From contig VXAI01000035.1 in the NCBI GenBank assembly GCA_013399305.1, positions 4,224,646 to 4,288,645 of the forward strand: DNA of 64,000 bases. Reading direction: 5' to 3'. Shown piece by piece: positions 12,770-24,260 of this stretch; positions within the stretch are counted from its first letter, which is position 1; every line of letters begins with the position of its first letter. The DNA is from Rostratula benghalensis. Its lineage: Eukaryota > Chordata > Aves > Charadriiformes > Rostratulidae. The position numbers were made by a program, and so were the translations under genes. The notes below the pieces were generated by a model that searched no databases, was not told the DNA's origin, and saw only the letters and a list, made by a program, of their open reading frames with translations.

Positions 12770-15621
12770 ATTGAAGATTTCTCATCACCTTCTCATATAC
12801 TTATGAAATGTACGTAACAGCCAGTAAGTTGATGGCTTGATTTCAGGCTAAGCACCTTATGTACTTTTTTGTTCTTACTTATCTTTGGGCTGCCTGCTGC
12901 CTGCTCACTGTGAGTGTTTAAGCAAAGTGCCTTTTTAGGATCTCAATGTGACATCTTCACTGATCGTTTTGCTTTAACATTTTTACATGAACGAACAAGA
13001 CTTTTTCCACTCTCAGTGTTGTCCGAGACACCTAAGCCATGACTTCTGCTAGAATATGAGTTTGGATATGTATATCTAAAAGAGTATGAGTTACTTAGAT
13101 GTACTTAAGCCTTCTAACCAAATGGAAAGGGTAATGGCACATTAGTCAAGGAATTTTGTTGGGTAGGTTAAAAGGATATGTTGCCTTGTAGCCCCTCTAG
13201 AAGCAGTAACTTCTGTAGTAAAAGTAAAAAACCCAACCAAGCAACAAACCCACCAAGAAATCACAATATTTCTTTCCTATTTATGCAACTTACTCCAGCC
13301 TAAGCTTTTTCAAGTCCATTGCATAAGCATGTACGTTATTTTCCCTGTGTACTTTCAGAACCTTTGCAAAGCTCGGTATTTACCTGGAAATCTCTGCTAA
13401 ACTTGTTTTTTATTCTGAATGTTTTGTTGGATATGAATATCTTCTTGCAGTTCAGAGACAGACGCTTGACAGCCAGTCTGTTGGTCAAACTGTAGGAGGA
13501 AAGCAGTTGAAGAGACAATTACTTTAACGATGCTTTATTTCAAATAACAATGCAACATTACTCTTTTTTAGAAGTAGACCAAGCTGTATGACAATGCTTT
13601 CTGTGAAAATCAACATTTTCCTTGTTCTGTTTGACCTTTGAAATAGGTAATGGTGACAGTGTGGGTACAGTACCTGAATGCGAGGCAGCAGGTGGGGTTG
13701 GTACCACACCGGGTTTTCTCCTGGGATTTCTATTCTTAATGTAATTTCTTCTATTTCTTTTCAGATCACAGTGTCTGTAAATTAAGTACATTGCAGATTG
13801 ACAACACTCTCTGCAGCATGTTTAGATTCTCAGGGTCATACCCAGTCCTTGCTGCAGGATACGTGGCTCTGAAGATCAAATTGACAGTTGTGTTTTCTTC
13901 CTTTTCTTAGTACTTTTTAAGCTAGTGGAGTTGGAATTCCAAGTTCCTGCCTGCTGCTGCCTGTAGAATGGCCATAGAGCATTCCGAGCTGATAACAGAA
14001 ATAACAAGACTTCCTTAATATCCATGTTGCTGAAGTCTAGGGACAATAATATAAAAGCTTTTATTTATAAAAAAGATATCAAAGATCAGGAGAACATAAC
14101 CAACTATTAAGACTATAGATTTCTACAAATGCAAAGATAAAAGAATTTTGCTAAAGGTAGAGTTTGCAGTTTTCTGGTTGGTGGAGAAGACAGTTATTGG
14201 CATATCCTCCACAAGTGTTACTTGTCCAAAAATGTGAGCTGAGCAATATTCACCGGAGACTTGTTTTATTTAGGAGCCAATAGGAGTTGCTGTTGGTCAT
14301 CTGAATGAATTTTTGTTTATTGCAAACTGTACTGAGAGTTCAGTTTCACTTCCTTGTATGGGTTTGCAATGGCAGTGTTGCTCAAGGCTGATGAAACTCT
14401 TTGCTAGGATACCTGAAACTTTTCTTGGCCCCTGAATGATGAGAATCTGGCTATTAGATCTTTACGCTATAGAAATTTTCAGTAGCAAAATGGATCCTAA
14501 TTTTTGCTCTAAAATAAAGCTCTCATAGCAGAATGAGAGGTGTCCTGATGACATTTGTAATATTTTAAGAAAGACTCCTACGAAGTTCACTTGCAGTGAT
14601 TATATCTGTTCGTGTTACTTTACCTTTCTAATTGGCTGTCCTTGTTAGGCAGTAAGTCTGATTGTAAGAATGATGCAGGTTTTCCAGGCAAATTTGCTCT
14701 ATATTTTTCTATGTCTGTTTTAATGAAGCTGTACTCTCCTACCTAATGTAGCATGAGGGTAGCTGCTGGCTGCTAACTCCTTGGATTCGGAAGTTTGTCA
14801 CAGCTGGAAGCTTAGCTCATTTACTCAATTCAAAGAGTAACTATTGTTTACTAAAGAGGTAGCTTCCTCTAGAAGCTGCAGTTTTAAAAGAAAATGTACC
14901 TAAATTTGCATGATGTTTATTGTAGTGAATATTGCTTCAATCTTTGCCTAAATGAAAAGCTCTTGACTTTACCCTTTGAACTTAAGAATAGTAAGAAGGT
15001 CTGGAAATTTCCAAATTCTTCTCCTCTTGAGAATTCCATTGCCCTGTAACTATCAGCCCCTGTAACTATCTATTCCTTTTCACTGGTTTGATGTGAAATA
15101 TATCCGTGATGACAATAGTGATGAATGGAGATTACAATAGAGTCTGTCCAGGGTTTATTTTAAAATCTTCTATAGTTGCAGAGATTTCAGACACCTACAG
15201 ATTTTGTACCTGATAGAAAATTGCCATTAAAGTTTAATACTGTGGCAAATGTAAATCCTAGGGATTTGCTGGAGACTCTGGGAGTTTAAGCTATGAAGAA
15301 TTAGAATAAAATAGCTATGTGTCTTACAGCCTATAAGAAAAATAATTGACAAAATAAGACCTTCAGTCTGAGAAAATGTCTTTGCTAAGTTGCTTTTGCC
15401 TTTGCTTGTCTTATCTAGCCCTTTTTTTAAAAGGAGAACCTGATCTTCTTAAGTGTAATGTGCAGGATGTACTTCAGGTAATTCTCTTCTTTCCCTTTCA
15501 GTTTGTTTCAGGTTGAAGTACCGTTTCCCTTCCCTACAAGGTTCTGTCATGCATCTTTGCCTTCAGTCAGGCAAATCTACTTAGGGCTCCCTGCTTGTGG
15601 GGACAGTGTCTCTTTATTGGC

Positions 15622-15717
15622 CGGAGAACTTACGGCGCCGTCTAACAGTTCTCTCCATCTGGTAATGTATTCTCAGCAACGCTCGCTGCATCTGCCGAAC
15701 AGACAAGCGTGAAGCCG
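15622..15717. promoter_or_regulatory. CpG-dense patch in intron 1 (candidate element)
   Basis: Nine CpGs occur in 96 bases, including ACGGCGCCG at 15632-15640, in an intron otherwise nearly free of CpG. CpG retention can mark a hypomethylated enhancer or alternative promoter, a conserved element, or a recent GC-rich insertion. I recognise no repeat family here. Two short open frames of 69 codons flank it but show no family resemblance. The function is inference only. Confidence 0.25.
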
Positions 15718-16435
15718 TGTTTTATAATCTCAGCAAGACAGCAATGCAGGCTGTGTGCTGGCCAGTAGTCCAGCCTTTTCTTTATCACCCGAGGAGAACA
15801 TGCCAGAAGGGCCATAATGCTGCTGTGCTATACAATAACCTGAAGTTCAAAGACTGCACTTGGCATGTTTGGCGATTAACTAAAGATAATGTAACTCAAA
15901 GTATAACAGCAGTACGTTCTGAATAGTCAAAGTACTGCGTAATAAGGAACAGGCACGGAGAGATTAATATTATTAAATAAGTATGAATTTAAGGCTATTT
16001 GATTATTTCATTCTCATTCCTAAATGGCTTCGTTAGGCCAGGAAGAGCAGATGGAAACTTTTTGCTAGGACACAGTTAGTTGACAGCTTCCTTCTGCATC
16101 GTGTAAAGGCTCCGTTGGCAGATACTCTAATTTGACAGTTAGGTGGAAGGGGAGCTGTAGCTCTGTCTTCTGCTTGCATTTCCTACACTGTCTTATGGTG
16201 GCAGTATTATGAGTGTAATCTTTTCTAACTTCTTCCTCTTTATCTAAGTGGTGTTTCCCAGGGATCTGTTAATAGAAGCCTATTACTTTTAGCTGAGACT
16301 TACGAGTGAGCATTTACCAGGATGAATTCAATCTTCTTACTGCTCTATTCAGTTGACTCCCTGCCTCCATCCTTTCACTTTGGTCCCTGGTAGGTCATGT
16401 ATTCTTGGTGGAGATCTGCAGCTTTTCCCTGTTTG

Positions 16436-16451
16436 TTTTTTTTTTTTTTTT
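16436..16451 (+). repeat. poly-T tract (16 T)
   Basis: A 16-base T homopolymer in intron 1, preceded by CTGTTTG and followed by AGTCC. Confidence 0.9.
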
Positions 16452-18291
16452 AGTCCTTGGTTCCATGTGTTGGATTACAAATGACGCATGGATGCCCCAT
16501 CAGGGTCTAAGTTTGACTCTGGTGTTACCAGCCTGTAAGCAATTTGTATCAGCATCCTGGTAAAAAACCCATCTAGCTAAAAATATCCTAAGTAGTAATT
16601 TTACATGTAAAGAAAACAATTTATATGCCTCAGATTGCTATCTGTGGGTAATTATTCAGTCTAAAACAAATAACCTTGAGGCTGGAAATAATATTTTTTC
16701 TAATAAATAATAGCATGCATTATTTAATATCTAACTTTTTGAATTATGATAAAGTAAGAAAAGGTCTAAATTCTCTTTGTTCTATTTTACTACTTCTCAA
16801 AGAGAGTAAGTTTCAAATTTCTTCCCTGGGAAGACTGAGGATTTATATGCCAAGTGTTGACCTGGCTATACATATTTTTTAATCTGGGATTTATATAGCT
16901 CTGAAAATATGGATATATAACAAGAAGCCTGACAGACCCTTTAACTGTGGTGTCACTAATACGTAATTTGTTACCTCAGCAAAGGTGTTTTGCCGCGAGA
17001 GGTGGAATACATTTGTGTATGGAAAGGTCAGTTTTAATTAATAAGCTGTTTTCATCATTCAGGGCCAATATGAATTGCTTGTAACATTTGTGTGAAATAG
17101 TTTTCAATATAAAAATAAAACAAATTGAGCTTTATGTCACATTTATCATCCCCCGTAACCCATTTAAATGTCAAAAAATCAGTCCGGACCAAAAGTCTAT
17201 TTCTGGAAGCCTTAGTAGGCCTATTTATCAGAATGAAATAAGGTATTATCATCCCATTCTTCTATCATATGCCTTCTCCACTTGAAGACATAGACATTTC
17301 TTCTAGTTTTCTCTATCACAGAAAATAGTTTTTCTATTGTTAAATATTTGTTCTCCAAACAGTAAATAGTGGAGAAAATGCTGAGCCAATGTCAGAAGAA
17401 TGAACAGCTAGTTATATTATTGTGTATTTCTTTCACTGTATTATAGTATTAATGTATAATATAATATACATGTATTAACATACTTTCTTTTACAGTTCTC
17501 AAATAAAAAAAAACAAACGGTGGTCTTCCATCCCTGTTTGGAAACAGTATTTTTGCATACTCTGATGTGTAGGACGGTATAATTTGACTGGAAGGACAAA
17601 ACTTTCAATATATATACTATTCTTGCAAAAATCACGTCTCTGTATAGAAGATTTATGTCCTCATATATTTAGTTATGAAATTAACCCCACATTTTAAAAC
17701 TTTTTTCTTTAAGTTCTTTGTCTGAGTTTTGTTTCCTAAGCAAGCCCGGCTCAAATAATCACATGCCTCTATGAGTGTATGATTTTCCCTTCCAATAATT
17801 TTCAAATTTCAAAAATGAGTGGAAGTAACAGTCTCAAAGATTCTAGGTTCATTTAAGATGCATGAGAATTGGCAGCAGGATAGAGGGAAAAGATCCTATG
17901 AATGCCTGTAGTGAGGAAGATGCTGCTGAGGAGTTCAATTCTGGGGAATCCATGCAGAATATATGTTTTAGGGAGCTACAGTCAAAAGAAGTGGATCCAG
18001 ATGAACATCAGTATGGAAAATAAGAGTGTTCAGCCACAGGACATGCATGTGAAAGAAACCAGGCCGTTTGGTTTGTTACGAAGAGAAGCTTTAATATGTG
18101 GTGCCATTATTATATCCAAATTCCTAAATAAACTTTGAAAAGTTTAATTTTGAAAAGATCTAATTTACTGGTGCATATGGTAAATGGTGGAAATTTCATG
18201 TAGAAAAGTGTGGGGGAATATTCTTCTACTGTTTTTAATTATTTTTTTCTTTAATGCTCATGCGTTTTTTTTTTTTACTTTACTGCAACAG

Positions 18292-18414
18292 GTATTGCCA
18301 TAGGAAATGATGATATCATAGCAGGGAACGTGAGCAAGTACACTGTTCTTCCAGCTGGTTACTGTGGGCAGCTTAAGAAAGGACATCTTATATTTGATGC
18401 CTGTTTTGAAAGCG
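18292..18414 (+). CDS. AGBL4: AGBL4 (cytosolic carboxypeptidase 6) coding exon 2
   Basis: A 123-base internal exon, phase 1 at both ends, between the acceptor TGCAACAG and the donor GCG|GTAAGC. It encodes residues ~11-52, including GNDDIIAGNVSKYTVLPAGY at 18303-18362 and then CGQLKKGHLIFDACFES. This is nearly identical to the N-terminus of vertebrate CCP6 as I recall it. This segment belongs to the N-terminal domain that precedes the M14 zinc carboxypeptidase domain; the zinc ligands and catalytic glutamate are encoded far downstream and are not in the window. In phase 0 the exon would hit TAG at once, so the phase-1 link to exon 1 is required. A second AG at 18302-18303 could act as an in-frame acceptor 12 bases further in. 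CCP6 removes glutamates from polyglutamylated tubulin and other proteins in the cytosol. Confidence 0.95.
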
Positions 18415-19544
18415 GTAAGCATTTTCAGCATCATATTATGTTATGGAGTTGTCAATATATGAATACTTTTAACTATATCACTCATCTTTATAAAAAGTGT
18501 CTTAATTCTAAAGACTTGTTTTAAATACTAAAACAGTTCACTTCAGTCAGAGTATGACATAAAATTCAACTGTTCAAATATAAAAGAGAGTTCTGAAGTT
18601 TGTTATTGCCTACAATGTACATTTTATCAGGTCCATCTCTTTTTACCACATGTAATATTTAAAATATGTTATTTTAAAATTCAATTTGGATGTTTATTGT
18701 GCAAGTTAACCTAATAAAGTGCCAAGCCCATTCTTGTAGAGATTTTACAGATATGTACATGCTGTCTTTAAATATATTTTTTGTATTTCTTGTGGCCTAA
18801 TTCTGTACTGCTGAGGTCAATGGAAGTTCTTCCTCTGATGTCAATAGAGTTAGAATTAAACTTTAGCAAACTACTGCCAAATTGAAAGAGAAATTATTTT
18901 CACAACATTTATAGCTATGATTTTATTTTAAAGAATATTTGTAGGTAAATAAACACATATGAATATATAGCATTGTTTAAATTTTTGTGTTACATATATG
19001 TGTATCTCCAGATTTTTAACTTAAATCTATTATTATTGGCTTACAGGCCTACAGAGCACTGTTAAACACCATATGTACAAAAGGCATTTGGCAGGATAAA
19101 CTACAGTTTTCAGCGTGGTTTATATGAGAGGTTCTGGTTATGCCAAAACTGCTACAGTGTCTTGTAAAATGAGCTTTTTATGAAGACTCACATCCCTCAG
19201 GGTAGAATACTGGCTGCCAGTTCCTGAATAAATATTAAATTGAGTTATTTAAATCCTCTGATTACATTACGCAAAAGGTGTAAATGATGCAGTGCATATT
19301 AAAGAGTATCTTATTTTGAAGGTATATCTCTGATGGTTCAGACAATAGTTACATATTTTTATAAATACCGTGGATGCTGTTTCATAATAGTTATGGTTTT
19401 GTGATTTTTTGTATCAGAAAATGGCTTATGAAATTAAGCTGTTGGCCAAATGTAGAAATTCACTTTATTTTGCTAAGCTGCTCTGCAATGTAAAGGATCA
19501 GTAGCAGCCATCAAATTATTTAGGAAGTAATGTGAATCATGGCA

Positions 19545-19580
19545 TGATGCTTTAATTCTTGAGTTGATGCTTTAATTCTT
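19545..19580 (+). repeat. 20-base-period tandem duplication
   Basis: The 15-base motif GATGCTTTAATTCTT occurs at 19546 and again at 19566. This is a small direct duplication with period 20, separated by GAGTT. It is minor and probably replication slippage. Confidence 0.8.
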
Positions 19581-20127
19581 TAACTCTTCAAAGTTTTTGA
19601 ACAATAGAATTAATTATATTTGTAAATAAAAACACTTATGCAGTTCAAAGGTAGAGTTCAAACTTTCTATACTTTGACAATAATAGTATGTGATAAAGGC
19701 AGATGCTATTTGAAATACTGTGTTTATTTACATTGTAGCATGATGAGGCTTGATGCTGCTTTGCATATTCAGACACCTCCAAAATATGAATTAAATTAAT
19801 ACCTTCATTTACTTTTTCATGATGACAATGTATTATCAAGTATGAAAATAATATTGCGTACACTTCATAGGTAAATTAACTTTATCTTTTATATCTTTTG
19901 TTACATGTCAGCCAGGTAATTGCTTTGAGTACCTTAACTGGTCAAAGCAAATTCCCTGATTATTGGATATTTTATGAAATTGTTATTGATGCTGAAATCT
20001 ATCCCTTCCTATTATCCAAACAGTAGTATACATTTATACAGCAGTCTGTTGATGCCCTTTGATTACCACCTTAAAATTGGTAGTATCCCGCTGGAATGGC
20101 CTTTTTCAAACAACAGACTATAAAACT

Positions 20128-20668
20128 GATCTTTCCTGGAGCACTGTGTCCAGCTTTGGGTGGCCCCACAACAACCTATAAATGGGGGTGGTAGAGGAGT
20201 CCATTGAAGGGCCACAAAAGTGGTTATGGTTAGAGGACTGGAACACCTCTCCTATGAAGGAACGCTTAGGGAACTGGGGTTGTTCAGCCTGGATAAGAGA
20301 AGGTTCCAGGCAGACCTTATTGCAGCCTTTCAGTAAATAAAGGGGGACTTATAAGAAAATGGAGAAAGACTTTTTACCAAGGCCTGTAGAGACAGGACAG
20401 GGAACAATGGTTTTAATCTGAAAGAGGGTAGATTTAGATTGAATATAAGGAAGAATTTTTTTGCAATGAGGATGGTGAGACACTGACACAGGTTTCCTGG
20501 AGAAGTTGCAGATGCTCCATCATTGGAAATGTTCAAGGCCAGGCTGGATGGGGCTTTGAGCAACCTGGCCTAGTGAAAGATGTCCCTGTCCATGGCAGGG
20601 GGGATGGACTAGATGATCTTTAGGGTCCTTTCCTATCCAAACCATTCTATGATGTTGTAATTCTGTGA
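20128..20668 (+). mobile_element. CR1 LINE, 5'-truncated 3' end
   Basis: About 540 bases of CR1. It includes the GAGCACTGTGTCCAGCTTTG motif near 20141, GAACTGGGGTTGTTCAGCCT near 20270, the AATATAAGGAAGAATTTTTT motif near 20440, GATGGACTAGATGATCTT near 20603 and the tail CCAAACCATTCTATGATG near 20637. The reverse-transcriptase C-terminal frame is broken by stops and indels, so the copy is inactive. The order and orientation match the CR1 3' end on the + strand. Confidence 0.9.
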
Positions 20669-21869
20669 AAACAGGTCACATTAATTTTGTAATGATTCCA
20701 AGTTAGTGATATCTTATAGACCTAAATATACCCAAAGGAAATAGGCTGCTGAGATATATGATTTATACATTTTCCTAAGGTTTGTACTTTGTCTGTTATG
20801 ATGATGATGATGTTACTAAACAGGAATGTCATTGAAATCTAAGATCCTTCATACTTAAGAGGTATTAAAGGTTCTTTAGAGTTAAATTTTTGTAAGGATT
20901 TATTAAATCTTTAAACATACAATCATTGCAATTCAAAGCCACAATAGTTCTACTATGCAGTTATTATAAACCTATATCTAATGTAACTTTAGTAGAACTT
21001 TTCAAACTAGTTTATATAACATTTTCACCTCAAATTATCTTGGTCTGAATGAAGTTGTGTTGGACAGTTGTACCCATGCAGTATTTGTTGATGATTTACT
21101 TGCAGAATAGAAATTGTGTTAAATGTGATTCCATGAGTGACTTACCACTGTATTCTGTATTTCCCTGAAAGATCTGGTTGATAGACTGAAGGTTCCCTTT
21201 TAGACCTATTTGTCAGCGACTATGATTTTATGTTGCAGAAATGGAGGTAAATACCCTTCAGAACAGAGAAAAAGTATTAAACTTGTAGAAAGCAGGAAAA
21301 AGATTAACCCATACAAAAGAAATGCTATTTAATATGCTTTCATTTTTGTATTGGCTCTCGTTATTGTATTAAATAGTCTTGACAAGTATGTATTTGTTTG
21401 AGACAGAAGTGTGTTTTTATGTAGCCTGAAAACCAATGTCCAGTTTGCTATTTTGAGGTGCTTTCCTTTCAAAAATCATAAAAAATAGAATTGAAATGGG
21501 CATTGGGATTTCTTTTTAGTCCATTGTGTTGTTCAGAGGCAAAATACACTATTTTTGCCATTCCTGACAGATATTTATCTATCCTTTTCAGAGATTTTCA
21601 GTAAGGAAAGCTTCAATGAGAAAGCAGCAATCCATTCTAACGCTGCAATTTGCTCAGTATAAGAAACATTTTCTTTCTATGTAGAAATGTTCTTACCAAA
21701 AATGCATTAATGCTTGTCCAGTCCTATGAGCACAGAAAGCAGATTATTTCTTTCTTCTTTCATGTAATGGAAAGCTGTTATCATATCTTTCCTTGGCCTT
21801 TCCCTCCTCAGGTTAAATAACTGCATTTTTTTTCAATAGTTCCTTAGTGGTTACATTTTCCAAATTTTC

Positions 21870-22085
21870 TTTCATCCTTTATTTCCTCTGGTCTTTCTCC
21901 AGCTGTTCCATGCCTTTCTTGACAGGCAGTGGTCCAAGGTGAACCTGATACTCAGATAAGCTGGTGCCAATACTATGTAGAGTTTATTGCATAACATGCC
22001 TTGCAATCTATTTGCTTCTGCTATGTGACAGTCCAATCTTTGTCACAATAGCATGGCACTGTTGACTTCTATAAAATTTATGATC
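21870..22085 (-). mobile_element. Ancient CR1/L3-like LINE fragment, antisense
   Basis: Read on the minus strand, this segment resembles the 3' coding part of old amniote CR1/L3 LINEs. The + strand shows CTGGTCTTTCTCCAGCTGTT near 21889, CATGCCTTTCTTGACAGG, and a block near 22050 ending in GCACTGTTGACTTCT. These have the spacing of the common antisense pattern (Leu/Arg-rich end, 'contrast with a subject', 'coding for AHxxG' region). Divergence is high and I cannot align it here, so boundaries are approximate. Confidence 0.45.
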
Positions 22086-22098
22086 CCTCAAACTGCCC

Positions 22099-22164
22099 AA
22101 AACCTTTTCAGAAGTAGACCTACCTAACCAGAAAACCTTTTCAGAAGTAGACCTACCTAACCAG
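22099..22164 (+). repeat. Perfect 33-base tandem duplication
   Basis: Two identical adjacent 33-base units, 22099-22131 and 22132-22164, each beginning AAAACCTTTTCAGAAGTAGA and ending CTAACCAG. Complete identity in otherwise decayed intron sequence suggests a recent duplication, or an assembly artefact. Confidence 0.95.
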
Positions 22165-22330
22165 TTTGTAGCTTGTGCTTAACTTAGTTAATATAATACT
22201 AGCGAAAGAATCACCACTGTAAAATATCTGCAGTTATTGGAAACAAAGAATTGTGGTTGAACCCTTTATCTTATAAATAACAGGCAGAGGAATGAAGGAG
22301 AGAGAGAGAATTATCAACTTTGCAAGCACG

Positions 22331-22387
22331 TTGAATTTGTGTTTCCCATAATTCAACACTAATTCCAGTTAGTGTTCTAACTGGAAT
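22331..22387 (+). repeat. Cluster of overlapping perfect inverted repeats
   Basis: Three perfect hairpins occur within 57 bases. TTGAATT (22331-22337) pairs with AATTCAA (22350-22356). AACACTAA (22355-22362) pairs with TTAGTGTT (22369-22376) across a 6-base loop. ATTCCAGTTAG (22362-22372) pairs with CTAACTGGAAT (22377-22387) across a 4-base loop. The last two share bases and so exclude each other. Confidence 0.9.
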
Positions 22388-23679
22388 CTTCCTTGTTATC
22401 TTTATTAATATTTAAGAATATTTACTTTTAAGTTTAATTTTTCATAGGCATAGAAGAACCCCATGAAAATTCTGATTTCTTGCACGCCACAACATAATTT
22501 TTGGATAATGTGAAGTTTCACAAAAAACACAAGTTCATTTCAGGGAACAATGGAAGCAGAGTTATCTAGACATAAAATCAATTTAAAGGAAATAAATACC
22601 ACATTTGAAATGTATACATTTGGTCAGTTGTAATTCCTTTTCTTATTATTCATTAATGCATTAAATTATTAACACAGTTTCAGTTTAGCAAGAGTGCAGT
22701 GCTGTACAACTGTTTACTTCTCATCCTATCTCTTCTGGCAAAACTGGGAATTTTGGAGAATATGGTTCTTCAGGGAAAAGGCTGTGTTCACTCTTGCTAT
22801 ACAAAGAAGACCTTTCTGATTGAGTCAGGCTCAAATTTTGTTGTAAAAAATGTTCTTCAGGGAATCTGGCATTTTATAGTCGTGGCAAATTGGTGTTTGA
22901 GACATTTTATTTTGTGTGGATCTAAATGACTTTAAAGTTTAGTTTAGGCAGCTGCTGCTACTGTCTTGTGTTGGCTTACTGCGTGCTCTTTCTGATGGCA
23001 TCAATTTAGTCAGAAGCCTTTTCTGTGTTGTGGCTAAGGTTTCTTTTTATTTGCTTAGTCATTTTTTCCTGTCCCAGATGATATCTCCAGTGCTGGAAAA
23101 CATATTTTTTTTATTTCTGGGAACTTACGTAACTGCAGTAGTTTTGCTTCTGCATGAGGTAACAATTATTTATTTTACATGATACACACGAAGCTTTCAC
23201 ATGTATTTTGCAAAGTGGACAAAGAAAACATGAAGCAAATGTGTCCTCAATCATTAACGAATACTTTTGTGGTGCTGGTGCCAGTTCAACCCGTTGTGCA
23301 GAATGCCAGCCTAATAATGTTCTGGCTCTGCAAAAGGGAGGATGGATTTTGGCAATGACCCCAAAGCACGGAAACTTCAAGGATTTCACCACTGCTTTTC
23401 CAGGCTGAAAAAACCATAATTTCTGTCAGGATTCAGTGAAAAAAAATACAGCTGACAGTGACATCGCTTTTCTTCATAGCCCCAAAACATTGTCCAGAAC
23501 ACGATGCGTTTTACTAGAAACACAATTGCAGCTATCCTATAGCTCTGAAATGGACCATGAAACATCAGAAGCTATTGGCAATGGTAATTTTTCTTTGGTT
23601 TTGTATAAAGGTTGGATCTACAGATTTGAGTTTACGCTGTCCTGTGAGTGCATTGGTGATTGACTAGATTCTCTGAGTG

Positions 23680-24260
23680 TTGACGCAGTTTGAGTTGAGG
23701 TTCCCAGAACACTCATCTCATCATAAATCAGGAGAAACCTCAAACATATTGGATTCTTGTGGTAGTCTAGAGGACGTCATCAGACAATACGGATGACTTG
23801 CTCTTTGAGATACCTCATCTTGGACTGTCTAGGGTCCATCAGCACCTTTTCTAGCAGGCTACAAAGCCTGGCTCACATTGTCATGCATTCAGGATATATT
23901 TCTACAACTGCTACAGAAGTCTTTAAGAAATGCCTTCCACTCAGCAACCATCATCACCACAGGGCTCGTAGTGCTTTGACAGGACCAAAGCTCCTCTGAA
24001 CTCAGAATACTCCTGTGCCCTCAAAAGTGTCCACACCTTTTTTCTTGTTGTGCAAAGACTGTTTGCCACAAGATGCCTTCACGACTGTGTCACAGAGTGC
24101 TTTCAAGGTGGGCTCAAAAAGGTGGGAAGCTTTTGCTTCCCCAGGCTCTTGATGTAGAAAGCCAGGATCTGAAAAACTTCTTTTGACACTGCCAGCTGTG
24201 ACTTCACTGAAGAAAAATGCAAGGGGAATTCAAATATTGTTCCATATCACCTGTCTTGCA
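23680..24260. other. Unexplained segment of higher GC in intron 2
   Basis: About 580 bases with noticeably more G+C and a different texture from the AT-rich flanks (for example GACGTCATCAGACAATACGG near 23773 and CCATCATCACCACAGGGCTC near 23948). Open frames are short (68 codons at 23793-23999) and match no family I recognise. It may be an old degraded mobile element or processed sequence, or a conserved non-coding segment. I cannot assign it. Confidence 0.25.

Larger units (their letters stand above)
76..18291 (+). other. AGBL4: AGBL4 intron 1 (18,216 bases)
   Basis: Non-coding, AT-rich sequence between exon 1 and exon 2. It holds CR1 3' ends at 7051-7583 (+) and 9636-9705 (-), long poly-T tracts near 6374, 12203, 12755 and 16436, and a CpG-dense patch at 15622-15717. 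A 29-base-period duplication of a 12-base motif sits at 11238-11278. Between these I see no exon, RNA gene or recognisable repeat. Open frames are all short (about 110 codons or fewer outside the GC-rich first kilobase) and without family resemblance. The 3' end has a 12-base T run (18265-18276) followed by TACTGCAACAG, a good polypyrimidine tract and acceptor. Confidence 0.65.

Noticed and set aside
18330..18524. 64-codon frame extending beyond exon 2
   Set aside because: Only the part up to 18414 is AGBL4; the remainder is intron after a consensus GTAAGC donor.
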